Source: Closterium sp. NIES-65
Lineage: Eukaryota > Streptophyta > Zygnematophyceae > Desmidiales > Closteriaceae
DNA: 64,000 nt
Direction: 5' to 3'
Assembly: GCA_948144175.1 (NCBI GenBank)
Contig: CANXME010000106.1
Span: forward strand, 1,240,001-1,304,000
The translations under genes were made by a program, and so were the position numbers. The notes under the pieces are model-generated. The model did not search any database. It saw only the letters and a program-made list of their open reading frames with translations, and was not told the origin of the DNA. Positions 1-9,004 of the stretch are shown one piece after another. Each line of letters starts with the position of its first letter. Position 1 is the stretch's first letter.

Positions 1-690
1 GGTAACTGTACTGTTAGCCTGCCTTGATCAGGGTAACTGAAAAAAAGCGGCCTACAGAACGGGCAAAAAGGGTATTTTACCCTGATATTTTGGGCCCTGC
101 TGGTGGACTAATTTCCCAGCATGAGAGAAGAAAAGTGTGCGTACACTCATCAATGGATGACTCGAACAAATCTATAGCCTGTACAGCTTACAAAATCACC
201 ATCTCAACTACCGCTCTGTATGTGCACAGGTCTCCCAAACTCAAAAGCCGACCACATTTGCTAGAGAAAAGAACGACTATTCCCTTCCCGAAACAGGCAA
301 AATTTGATAAAAAAATATGACGTCCCCTTCTCCGACTGCATAGTACAGCGGCAGGCTGACTGCAACGGCCCAAGAGCAGCACCTGGAGGTGGAGGAACAG
401 CACCTCCACCACTGACCAGGGAGTTACCTGCTTTCCATGCACCCGCATCGCCGCATCAACATCCAGTCTCTTACAATCTCGGCTCCAAGCGCCAAACTGC
501 CAAGAAGGAACCCTCCTGGAATGGAAACCCCTTCACACCATCATCTCCGCAGCTGTCGCACCTCCCCCATCCCCGTCAACCCTTGGACTGGATGCCAGCT
601 TCAGTCAGAATCTGCACCCCATGCAGCAAGCGCAGCATAGGGCGCAATGCATCCCGAATCGACTCAAAAACTAGACAAGACCTTGCCAAG
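1..690. other. Downstream flank of the ankyrin gene, no gene recognised
   Basis: I see no recognisable protein family, RNA gene or mobile element here. Open frames of up to 170 codons exist on both strands but are proline- and serine-rich and match nothing I know. The stretch probably holds the 3' UTR and downstream spacer of the minus-strand ankyrin gene. Confidence 0.4.
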
Positions 691-699
691 TCACTCCCT

Positions 700-835
700 C
701 ATCCTCTCTGCCGCACCTCCCTTACCCCCATTGACCTCTGTGTGCTCCCCTCGACTACCCGCTACAGTCAAGCTCGTGGCACCCCGGGTGGCAAGGGTAG
801 CGTTGATGGTGGCTAGGGTGTGCTGGTTTTCTGTC
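700..835 (-). repeat. Diverged duplicate of ankyrin exon 6
   Basis: On the minus strand this repeats the end of the last exon about 172 bp downstream of it. The translation QHTLATINATLATRGATSL parallels QHTLDAINAALATRDAASL in exon 6. It lies beyond the TGA stop of the gene model, so it is either a non-coding tandem copy or an alternative 3' exon. Confidence 0.65.
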
Positions 836-862
836 GGCCAGATAGTTACCAACGAAAACCCT

Positions 863-3778
863 TCATTCCATGATATCCGTTGCTTCATCTCCCCCATCTC
901 CATCGCCCCTTGTGTCGTCACCTTGACTGCCCCCTACAGTCAAGCTCGCAGCATCCCGGGTAGCAAGGGCAGCATTTATAGCGTCCAGGGTGTGTTGGTT
1001 GTTGCTGTGAATTGCCTCGTCCACTGGCGTGCGCTCATGGCTGGCGGGATGGGGGTTGGGATGAGGGTTGCGGTTCGGGGGTAATCGAAAGGAAGGTGGG
1101 GGGAACACGAAATGGAGAACGGCAGGTGGGAGAGCTGTCACGCTCTGCATGTGCTCGCAGCCCGGGGTATGATCGGACGTTTATCCCATTGACACAAGAC
1201 GACTGCATGGTAACATTGGATGTAGGTAGCAAAGTCAGAGTGTGTGGACATTGGATGCAGGATGGTGTGAGGAGGAGTGTGAGGGGCGGAAGTGGGTTAC
1301 CTGTTGAGCGCAGAGGGGCTCGCTCCTGCAGCAATGAGCAAATGCACCATCTGATGGGGTGGGATGGAAAGGAGTGTGGTGTGCAATGGTGATGATGCAT
1401 GGCAGGGGACACAATAATGTATTGGTTTCACTGTTGTCAGGGTGCGGAACACAATGAATTTCCTTTTGAGAATTCTCAAAAATGATTTCAATTTGGCTGC
1501 AGCCCCATCTGCCCCCTGCGCCCCCCTGCCCCTCACGCAGTCCGACCTATTGCCACTTGCACTCACAGAGCACTTCCCATTCCCCTCTGCGCTCATCCCC
1601 ACACCCACATTGCCCCCCTGCACTCCTTTCCACACCCCACAATGCCCCCTTGCACTCCTTTCCACACCCACAATGCCCCCCTGCACTTACAGAGTCCCTG
1701 CCATTGACAGCCGCCCAGTGCAGCGGTGTGTTGCCTTGCCGGTTCACTGCATTCACCGGCTGTAGAAGGCGTCCAGGGTGCAAGGGGTACAGGATGGGGC
1801 CAGGATTGGAAAGTGTAAGGCGTGCAGGATAGACAGGAAGAGATGCAAGGTGTAAGGCGTGTAGAGATAGGGACAGGGCAGGAGAGCAGCAACACAAGTA
1901 AGCGGAAAGGAAGGGTGCATGCAGCTCAGTACGTGCTGTCCTGCCGGATCACGGCATTCCCAGGCTGAAAGGTAGCCGCCACTCAGATAGGCAGGCAGCT
2001 TGGCGCAGAGAGGGGGACGGAGTGGCAAGGGGTTTGGGGGAAGAAGGGTGGGGCAAGGCGGGTGGGGGAAGGGGGGTGGGGCAAGGCGGGTGGGGGAAGG
2101 GGGGTGGGGCAAGGCGGGTGGGGGAAGGGGGGTGGGGCAAGGCGGGTGGGGGAAGGGGGGTGGGGAAAGGCGGATGGGCAATGCAAGAGACACTCACAGC
2201 GCCTCGTTGGATGAGCAGGCGGGCGATCTCCGTGTGGCCGTTGGCTGCTGCCATGTGCAGCGCTGCACACACATGCACCATGTATGTATGTATGGGACGG
2301 CATGCAGTGGTGAGCATGCATCATGTATGTATGTATGGGACGGCATGCAGTGGTGAGCATGCATGCATGGCACGGCACACACAGAAAGGGAGAGAATGAA
2401 CGCCACTTCCCTTCCACTCTCTTCCCTAGCTCCCCTTCTCCCCACTTTGCGTGTGGAGACATGTGCATCCCTCCCTGCGCTATGGCATGCTGTGTAAGCA
2501 ACGAAAGAGAGAGGGCGGCGGATGGGGAGGGGGGGTTGGGGTCAAATCTCCACAGCAAGCTCTGGCCCTTTGGACTCAGAACCACGGACTCTAAAACCCT
2601 GATCTGACACACGCATGCAACCTTAAGCCCCACCTGTGCGCCCCTCATCACCCTCCACTTGTGCGCCCCGCGTTCCCCATACTCCCCCCCCACCTGTGCG
2701 CCCCGCGTTCCCCATGCTCCCTCCACACCTGTGCGCCCCGCGTTCCCCATGCTCCCCCCCCACCTGTGCACCCCGCGTTCCCCATACTCCCCCCCCACCT
2801 GTGCGCCCCTCGTCATCTGCCAAGCCAGCATCCGCACCGCCGTCCAGTGCTGCTGCCACGTCCTCCACGTCCCCGTACCGTGCTCCCTGCACGTGGGGGG
2901 AGGAGAGGGGGGAAATTGCGGGGAGATCACGGGGAGACAAGGGGAGGACAAGGGGGAGACAAAGGGCAACGGTGGGGTTCCTGCAGCGTCTAATGCTCCT
3001 GCCACATCTTTTATGTCTCCATACCGCGCCCCCTGCACATGAGCGGGGAAGGAGACAAGGGGAGATTATGCGGAGATCGAGAACAAAGGGAGGACAAGGG
3101 GGAGACAAAGGGAGGACCGGATAACAGTGGGGTTTCTGCTGCCACGTACTCCAGGTCCCCGTGCCGCGCCCCCTGCACGTGGGGGGGAAGAGAAGGGAGA
3201 TTGGGGGAAGAGGACAAGGGGGAGGCAAAGGGAGGACGGGAGAACGGTGGGCTTTTTGCAACAATTTAATCCTGCTGCTGCCACGTCACCCATGTCCCCG
3301 TACCGCGCCCCCTGCACGGCGGTTTGCCGGGGGAAGGGGAGTGTGGAGGGGAGATGGAAGGAGGCAAGGGGAAGACAAGGTGGAAAAAGGTGGGAGTGGG
3401 GAGCTGGGAGGTGGGGTTTGCAGATGCAATGCCAGGAGGACGAGGGGAAACGGCGAAACGGACGCCAAACGCGCGTTACGGGATGGGGGGCAGGGGTAGT
3501 TGGGGGAAACCGGGGAGACGAGGGGGACACGGAGGGGAGAAGAATTTGCACGTAAAATCTGCTAGATGTACGGGAATCCGTTTGAAGATCCTTCCACGCA
3601 CCTGAACTAGTAGGTCCGCCAAGTCTTCCGCCGCTTCCGCCATCGCCGCGGGGGGCCCAGCCCCGTCGAGCGGCGCGCTGGGGTCGGCGGAAGAAGCGCA
3701 TGGCGCAGGAGCGGACTCCGCGGGGGAAGCATCCTCCATCCTGTGCGCTTTGGAGTCGTCGAATGTAGCGATTCCCAT
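863..3778 (-). CDS. Ankyrin-repeat protein (YAR1-like), six exons, 208 aa
   Basis: I infer six minus-strand exons: 3602-3778, 2799-2886, 2198-2262, 1691-1759, 1301-1350 and 863-1040. Every intron has GT donor and AG acceptor, and phases agree throughout, giving 627 nt and a TGA stop. Residues 1-59 are an acidic Ala/Ser/Pro-rich N-terminus ending in AEDLADLLVQ. Ankyrin repeats follow: ARYGDVEDVAAALD, then TALHMAAANGHTEIARLL, then GNTPLHWAAVNGRDS, then VHLLIAAGASPSALN, then HERTPVDEA. Repeat order and total length match the small YAR1-type ankyrin proteins of about 200 aa, which in yeast chaperone a ribosomal protein; that role is only an inference here. The start is the most upstream in-frame ATG (3778); ATGs at 3739 and 3643 are alternatives. 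Introns are packed with tandem repeats that carry copies of the adjacent splice sites. A gypsy LTR lies about 390 bp upstream. Confidence 0.8.
1555..1700 (-). repeat. Intron-4 tandem repeat carrying copies of the exon-4 donor
   Basis: Roughly 36-bp units in the T/C-rich sense (tgcactcctttccacaccc) are repeated at the donor end of intron 4. On the minus strand, donor-like CTCTGTGAGTG near 1570 echoes the real exon-4 donor CTCTGTAAGTG at 1690. Confidence 0.6.
1925..1972 (-). pseudogene. Degenerate copy of ankyrin exon 4 inside intron 3
   Basis: An acceptor-like tacctttcag is followed by a frame reading PGNAVIRQ, parallel to PVNAVNRQ at the start of exon 4, and then quickly reaches a TGA. I read it as a decayed tandem duplicate of exon 4 that is now intronic. 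Confidence 0.6.
2047..2180. repeat. 28-bp G-rich minisatellite in intron 3
   Basis: Four perfect or near-perfect copies of a 28-bp unit beginning ggtggggcaaggcgggtggg start at 2047, 2075, 2103 and 2131, followed by a degenerate fifth. It lies next to the exon-3 donor. The proline-rich frames on both strands are products of the repeat. Confidence 0.9.
2630..2815 (-). repeat. About 35-bp tandem repeat that copies the exon-2 donor site
   Basis: Six units read GGGCGCACAGGTGGGG (or close variants) on the minus strand, at about 2631, 2655, 2690, 2726, 2759 and 2794. The last is the exon-2/intron-2 junction at 2799/2798. Each unit therefore carries a full exon end plus GT donor context. Confidence 0.85.
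2870..3325 (-). repeat. About 140-bp tandem repeat that copies the exon-2 acceptor and exon start
   Basis: Four copies of a C-rich tract, AG acceptor and the first 20-45 nt of exon 2 (reading GARYGD or similar) occur at about 2886, 3030, 3168 and 3309, spaced 138-144 bp apart. Only the 2886 copy continues into the full exon. The others pass into intron-like G/A-rich sequence on the plus strand. Confidence 0.85.
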
Positions 3779-4170
3779 CACTAGAAGGGTTCGCCGCTGC
3801 GCCGGCACAGACGCATAGATCGGGTCCGATGAACGAAACCAGGCGATCACGAATTGTTAGGGTTGGTTCGCCCAACCACGGAACCTACGGCGAAAGCTTC
3901 TACCACGGTGGAATGAAGGCGAAGGAAGCGTGTGGACTATTCCAGAGTGAGGCGGTGGAAGTCGGCCTACGGCGTGAGAAGCGGGAGAGGAATCGAGAAG
4001 AAATGTGCTAGGAGGAAGAGAAAAGGAGAACATCGAGAATGGGATCGACGGGGTAAAATGTGGTTTCGAAACCAAGGCGTGTTCGAGGAATTTCAAAATC
4101 TGACTCGAGTGTTCGGTGAATTCGGTTCCTGTGCACCTCGGGGTGTACAAGGCGCGCGCGAGATAGCTTG
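3779..4170 (-). promoter_or_regulatory. 5' flank of the ankyrin gene
   Basis: This is the only single-copy sequence between the gene's ATG and the first gypsy LTR, so the promoter and 5' UTR must lie here or inside the LTR. I see no clear TATA box. Confidence 0.35.
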
Positions 4171-4276
4171 TGTTATGAGTTGTAAAAGAGAGTGCGCAGA
4201 ATAACGAATAATGAGGCTGTGATTGAAAGAACTCAGAATACAATGAAGGCTCACACTAATGTAGTGGCTAGCCTAG
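4171..4276 (-). repeat. G2 3' LTR, distal part
   Basis: Begins tgttatgag, similar to the G1 LTR end, and stops exactly at the cctag target-site copy of G1. Its remainder resumes at 32189. Confidence 0.6.
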
Positions 4277-4623
4277 TGTTACGAGTAAAATTGAGCGAGC
4301 GAGCTAGAATTGCAGTATCGAAGCAAAAAAACAGTACAATGAGCGAAGGCATGAGAGAAGCATATATAGCGAAGCTACAGTGGAAACGGTAATGTGTGAA
4401 ATTGGGGTGCGCGACGAGCCTGGTGCCGAGGTTGGGAATTGTCGTGGCGAAGGTCCGGAGCTCGGGTTACCAACCAAACCGTGAGGTTGGGTCGCGGCGT
4501 GAATAGTGGCGGGAACAGTAGTCGAGGCGAGTGGTAACGGTGTACAGTTGGGTGCTGTTGGCGGGAACAATGGTGTACGCACTGAGCAGGGATACAAAGT
4601 GAGGAAAATGAATTTTCCTTACA
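4277..4623 (-). repeat. G1 3' LTR
   Basis: A 347-bp LTR reading TGTAAGGAAA...CGTAACA on the minus strand. It aligns along its length with the interrupted 5' LTR at 30343-32183. A G-rich polypurine tract (complement of 4624-4645) precedes it. Confidence 0.88.
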
Positions 4624-4658
4624 CCACTCCCCCCCCCCCCCTCCTAAGGAGGCCCTCC

Positions 4659-5048
4659 TTACGAAAGCGCGTGTACATCCCGGAAGTTGCGGCTGCGTAG
4701 GTACTCGGTGAGGATTGGGTGATTTTCAATCCTGTCCAGGGGAACCGAGTTATCTTCAGTGGGCGTGCGGACTTTCCAGCGGATCAGAAATTTGATCCTA
4801 CGAGCTCCTCGTGGGTCACGAACTCGTTGGCTCAAGATTTTCTCGGGCGTGATCATTGGCTCTGTCGGCGGTCGTGTCATGCTGGGTGGGCGGTTGCGAG
4901 GTAGTTGGTTGGTCGATGGTACGTATGGGCGAAGTAGGCTGACGTTGAAGGACGAGCTGACCTACCAGTCAGTAGGGAGGAGGAGATGGGCGGTGACGGG
5001 TGTGGTCACGTGGCTGATGCAAAATGGCCCGCAATATCGAGGGCGGAG
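4659..5048 (-). pseudogene. G1 integrase C-terminus and chromodomain
   Basis: The minus-strand frame reads PEKILSQRVRDPRG...FLIRWK, followed by a helix-like ENHPILTEYL. This is a chromodomain-type C-terminus of a gypsy integrase, and the G2 copy at 32380-32600 is parallel. Chromodomains in this family are known to guide integration to particular chromatin. The usual tryptophan-containing stretch after RW is degenerate. The frame upstream is broken and ends at the C1 insertion. Confidence 0.75.
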
Positions 5049-5170
5049 TGTCAAATTATAATGTTGTGTAGGCTGAAGTGGGGTAGCCTATATGGGGTAC
5101 ACATTTCTAGGGTTGCATATTTGTGCCACTTTCATTCCTTAGTGCAGTCATTCTCGTTCTAACTTTCTCA
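5049..5170 (+). repeat. C1 5' LTR
   Basis: 122 bp, TGTCAAATTATAATG...TTTCTCA, nearly identical to 12584-12705. It contains the motif tatatggggtacacatttct, seen in variant form in the other LTRs of this lineage. Confidence 0.93.
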
Positions 5171-5207
5171 TAGTATCAGAGCAGGTTCCCTAGTGGGAAC
5201 TGTGCCT
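5171..5207 (+). promoter_or_regulatory. C1 primer-binding site, initiator tRNA-Met type, with tRNA-like extension
   Basis: tagtatcagagc directly follows the LTR and is one base from the plant tRNA-iMet complement tggtatcagagc. The next bases, aggttccctagtgggaac, form a hairpin and partly continue the complement of the tRNA T-arm. Confidence 0.8.
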
Positions 5208-5278
5208 AGGGCCCACCACATCGAATTTGTTTTTTCCTGCCTGGAGCGCGCTCCGCCTGAGTCGCGCTCCTCTCTTTT

Positions 5279-6245
5279 CTCTCGTCGAGCCGCCCTAGCG
5301 GCCCCGTCGCCCCAGCGGCCCCATCGCCCTAGCGGCCCCGTCGCCTAGCCCTACGACCCCGGCGCCGCCCTGTCGCGGCCCCGCCGCCCTTCACTGCGGC
5401 CCCGCCGCCCTTCACAGCGGCCCCGCCGCCCTTCGCTGCGGCCCCGCCACCCTTCGCTGCGGCCCCGCCGCCCCTCTCACTGCGGCCCCGCCGCCCTTCG
5501 CTGCGGCCCCGCCGCCCTTCACTGCGGCCCCGCCTCCCTTCGCTGCGGCCCCGCCGCCCTTCGCTGCGGCCCCGCCGCCCCTCTCGCTGCGGCCCCGCCG
5601 CCCTTCACTGCGGCCCCGCCGCCCTTCGCTGCGGCCCCGCCACCCCTCTCGCTGCAGCCCCGCCGCCCTTCACTGCGGCCCCGCCACCCTTTGCTGCGGC
5701 CCGGCCGCCCCTCTCGCTGCGGCCCCGCCGCCTACCTTGCGGCCCCGCCGCCCTTCGCTGCGGCCCTGCCGCCCCTCTCGCTGCGGCCCCGCCGCCTACC
5801 TTGCGGCCCCGCCGCCCTTCGCTGCGGCCCTGCCGCACCTCTCGCTACGGCCCCGCCGCCTACCTTGCGGCCCCGCCGCCCTTCGCTGCGGCCCCGCCGC
5901 CACTCTCGCTACGGCCTCGCCGCCCCTCTCGCTGCGGCCCCGCCACCTACCCTGCGGCCCCGCCGCCCTTCGCTGCGGCCTCGCCGCCCCTCTCAATGCG
6001 GCCCCGCCACCTACCTTGCGGCCCCGCCGCCCTACCAGCGGCCCTGCCGCCCTACGCAAACGAGCCGCCCGCACCGCTAAGCAGCCCGAGCCGCCCGTTC
6101 TGCCCGAGCCGCCCGCGCCGCTCGAGCCGCCCAAGCCGCCCAAACCGCCCGAGCCGCCCGCACCGCCCAAGCCGCCCGAGCCGCCTAAACCGCACGAGCC
6201 GCCCGAGCCGCCCGAGCCGCCTGAGCAGCTGAGGAGCCGAGCCGC
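5279..6245 (+). repeat. C1 leader: 21-bp GC-rich minisatellite, then Pro-rich triplet repeats
   Basis: From about 5390 the unit gcggccccgccgcccttcgct (with variants containing cccctctcgct) recurs tens of times. From about 6060 it gives way to gagccgcccgag-type 12-bp units. The region lies between PBS and gag, so it is an untranslated leader or at most a low-complexity frame. Long frames on both strands are repeat artefacts. Confidence 0.85.
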
Positions 6246-6414
6246 TGGTGCCGCAGAGCCGCAGTTGCTGCTGAGCCGTCCGAGTCGCCCGAGCCGCTGT
6301 GTTGCCGGGCTGCTGTACTGCCGAGCTGCCCGCACCGCCCTGTCTGGTGAGAGCAGCGCTTCTCTCACTGCACTGCCCCTGTCCTACGTTTAGTGCTGCT
6401 AGTCTACTACTATC

Positions 6415-7690
6415 ATGGCTACCCCCAGTGTTCTCGCTTTTGGCGCTAAGGGTCGGGCCATTGACTTTGAGGTATGGGTAGATGACCTGCAGCTTTTCCT
6501 CTAGTGCGACAATGCAGACGGCCTCTCTCTCTTTGACCTCACCTCTGGTGCCTCTCCTGCCCCTGCTGCTGATGCTGACGCCACTGTTCGCTCTCAGTGG
6601 GCCACGCGCGATGCTGCTGCACGTCTTGCTGTGCGTCGCCACCTGCCTACCACTGAGCGCGCGCACTTTAGTCAGTACAAGAGTGCTCAGACCTTGTACG
6701 ACGCTGTAGTTGCACGCTACTCTTCCCCTGCCACTGCTGCACTGAGCCGCCTCATGCTACCGTACCTCTTCCGTGACCTTGCTGCCTTTCCCACTGTCGC
6801 TAACCTCATGACGCACCTCCGCACTAGTGACACTCGCTACCGCGTCGCGCTTCCTGCTGAGTTCTGCGCCAAGAACCCCCCCCCATGTACATCACTCTTT
6901 ATTATATCGTCACCCGCCTCCCTGACTCCCTTCGTGTAGTCAGGGACCACTTCCTCTCAGTCTGTCCCACCACTCTCACTGTTGACCTCCTAGAGAAGGC
7001 CCTCCTAGCCGCGGAGAAGAGCATAGTCGCTGTAGGAGCCTCTCGTGGTGACCCTCGCACCCCCATCTTTGAGGGGTGTTCCCCTTCCCCCCTTTTGCCC
7101 TCTGTCGCCTCTGCTGCTGCGACCGACCTCGTTGGTCTTGAGTCGGTCGGTGCGGCGTCTGCCCCTAGCGGGAGACACCGCTCTCGCAAGGGCAAGGGGG
7201 GCAAGGGCGCGGGTGGAGCTAGCGGGGGTGGTGGAGGTGGCGGTGGAGGCGGCGGAGGGAGTGGGGGTGGCGGTGGGAGTGGTGGCGGGGGTGGAGGTGT
7301 CGGTGGCAGCAGTGGAGGCGGAGGCGGGGGAGGCAGTAGCGGTGGGAGCGGAGGCGGCGGTGGTGGCGGAGGTGGAGGAGGCGGTGGTGGAGGAGGTGGA
7401 GCTGGTCGGGGTGGCGCTTCGCAGCGGAGCGGCTCCGGTGGTGGTCAGCGCCAGCAACAGCAGCAGCGTTCTCGGGACATCCCCCCCCTCAGTAGCTCCG
7501 TGAGTGGTACGCGCAGCGTCAGCGTGGTGGGGGTTTTGGTCCGTGCGCCTACATCCTTCGCACCAGCGACCGCGCGGGTGAGCAATGTGGGGGTGTCCAC
7601 CCCACCCAGCGCTGCTTTGGCCGCCTGACGGACGCTTGGCGTCAGCAGTTCCCGGAGGCTACTGATCTTGGCGTGAGCTGTCTAGGGCGG
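6415..7690 (+). pseudogene. C1 gag with glycine-rich tail and CX13C zinc-finger module
   Basis: Starts MATPSVLAFGAKG at 6415 and aligns with the intact C2 gag (LFDLTSGAS, AARLAV, YSSPATAALSRL, VTRLPDSL). A TAG interrupts it near 6503, and a run of nine cytosines near 6877 shifts the frame. After the capsid-like part comes an extreme polyglycine tract (7209-7410). Then, in a shifted frame, comes a module with Cys-X13-Cys-X3-His-X4-Cys (CAYILRT...QCGGVHPTQRC) followed by FGRLTDAWR. That module sits where copia gag normally has its CCHC knuckle. Confidence 0.8.
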
Positions 7691-8868
7691 GTGTAGCTAT
7701 CTTTGATCTTGACTTTGATGCTATTCTTGCTGCCATGTATGCTATGACTATTAGTGATAAGGGTGACTGTTACCGGTGTCTCCCGCCCGACCTGGGCATT
7801 GAGACTGCTGCTCCAAGTACTGGTGAGGCTGCTGCTCTAGGTGCCAGTGAGGCTGCTGCTCTAGGTGCCAGTGTGTCTACGTCCTCAGGTGCTGGTGAGA
7901 ATGCGCTCTCAGGTACCGCGTCGGCTTCGGCCTCCCTCACATTCACACTTTTTCGCCGCTTGGTCGGCCGGTTGCAGTCTCCCAGGCAGACCCCTCAGGG
8001 GGACCTGTCCTCTCACTTCTGTACTGTCCTCCCGTGTCCGGCTGCCCCCTCTGGTGCCTTGTCTGGCCTTTACCTCCCCTCGTTCTCTACGAACTTGGTG
8101 AGTGGTGCTGACCTACAGGATGCGGGGGCTCACCAGTTTACTCCTACGAGTGAGCGGGTGACCCACTTCTCGGACGCTCGCACATGCAGGCACCTGGCCA
8201 CGTTTACGCGTCGGCCGGGGTCGAGCCTCTACACCCTGACCGCTGAGTCTCCTCCTGTCCCTGCGTCTGGTCAGGTAGCTGCGTCGGGTCAGGTGTTTGC
8301 TGCAGCGTCCAGGTCTCGTCCTGAGTCTGCCCCCTGCACGTGTCGCCTACTGTCTCACGAGACTCTCCTGTGGCACGACCGTCTTGGTCACCCCTCCCTG
8401 CCTCGTCTCCGAGGTATGGCTTCCCGTGTCCTTGTCTCTGGTCTTCCCTGGTCCCTCCCTCCACTTCCTCCGGGGCCTGGTCCTTCCTGCGTCCCCTGTT
8501 TCGAGGGGCGGCTCCGGGCTGCCCCTCACTCCTCTCAGTTTCCCCCGACAGAGGCCCCGTTGCAGACGCTTCACATGGACGTGTGGGGCCCGTCCCGCGT
8601 CCGTGGACAGGGTCACGAGCGCTACTTCTTGCTGGTGGTTGACGACTGCTCGCGTTACACCACAGTCTTCCCCTTGCGCAGCAAGGGCGATGTCACTGAG
8701 GTGTTGATTGACAGGATCCGCGCAGCTCGTCTCCAGCTCAGGAGGAGCTTCGGCTCGGACTTTCCTGTTCTACGTCTGCACTCTGACCGAGGCGGAGAGT
8801 TCTCCTGTGGCCTTCTGCGAGCCTACTATCGTGCACGAGGCATTCGCCTGACCTTCACGCTTCCAGAC
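7691..8868 (+). pseudogene. C1 protease remnant and integrase N-terminal half
   Basis: An uninterrupted frame covers the Ala/Gly-rich spacer, the protease and the integrase. The protease aspartate motif is gone: SLTFTL is followed directly by FRRLVGRL, whereas C3 has TLDSGASRSFF and about 19 more residues between them. Integrase retains the zinc-binding WHDRLGH and CVPC, and two catalytic aspartates in HMDVWGP and HSDRGGEF. The frame then runs into the solo LTR. Confidence 0.85.
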
Positions 8869-8999
8869 TGTCAAAATTAGAAGAAAAAAGAGAGGATTGA
8901 ACTAGCAAGAATGAGGATACAAATAGCAAACCCTAGAAGGGTTGTACTCGCTATAGAGCACCCCACTACAGGCTAGAACAATAAGATAATATTCTGACA
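8869..8999 (-). repeat. Solo LTR inserted in C1 integrase
   Basis: 131 bp reading TGTCAGAATATT...AATTTTGACA on the minus strand, flanked by cagac on both sides (8864-8868 and 9000-9004). Internal motifs gtagtggggt and cttctagggtttg place it in the copia LTR family of this window. No internal region is left, so it arose by LTR-LTR recombination. Confidence 0.9.
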
Positions 9000-9004
9000 C
9001 AGAC

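Noticed and set aside
2000-3600. Several 100-350 codon ORFs across the ankyrin introns
   Set aside because: They run through tandem repeats and through the splice sites of the ankyrin gene. The six-exon model explains the conserved sequence.
4659-5048. Host chromodomain gene
   Set aside because: It is continuous with a gypsy integrase once C1 is removed and ends at a polypurine tract and LTR.
5390-6060. CRISPR-like array of 21-bp repeats
   Set aside because: There are no unique spacers; units are contiguous, GC-rich and sit between PBS and gag of a retrotransposon. It is a minisatellite.
5605-6393. Long proline/alanine- or arginine/glycine-rich ORFs on both strands of the C1 leader
   Set aside because: They follow from a 21-bp repeat without stops, have no non-repeat domain and lie upstream of gag.
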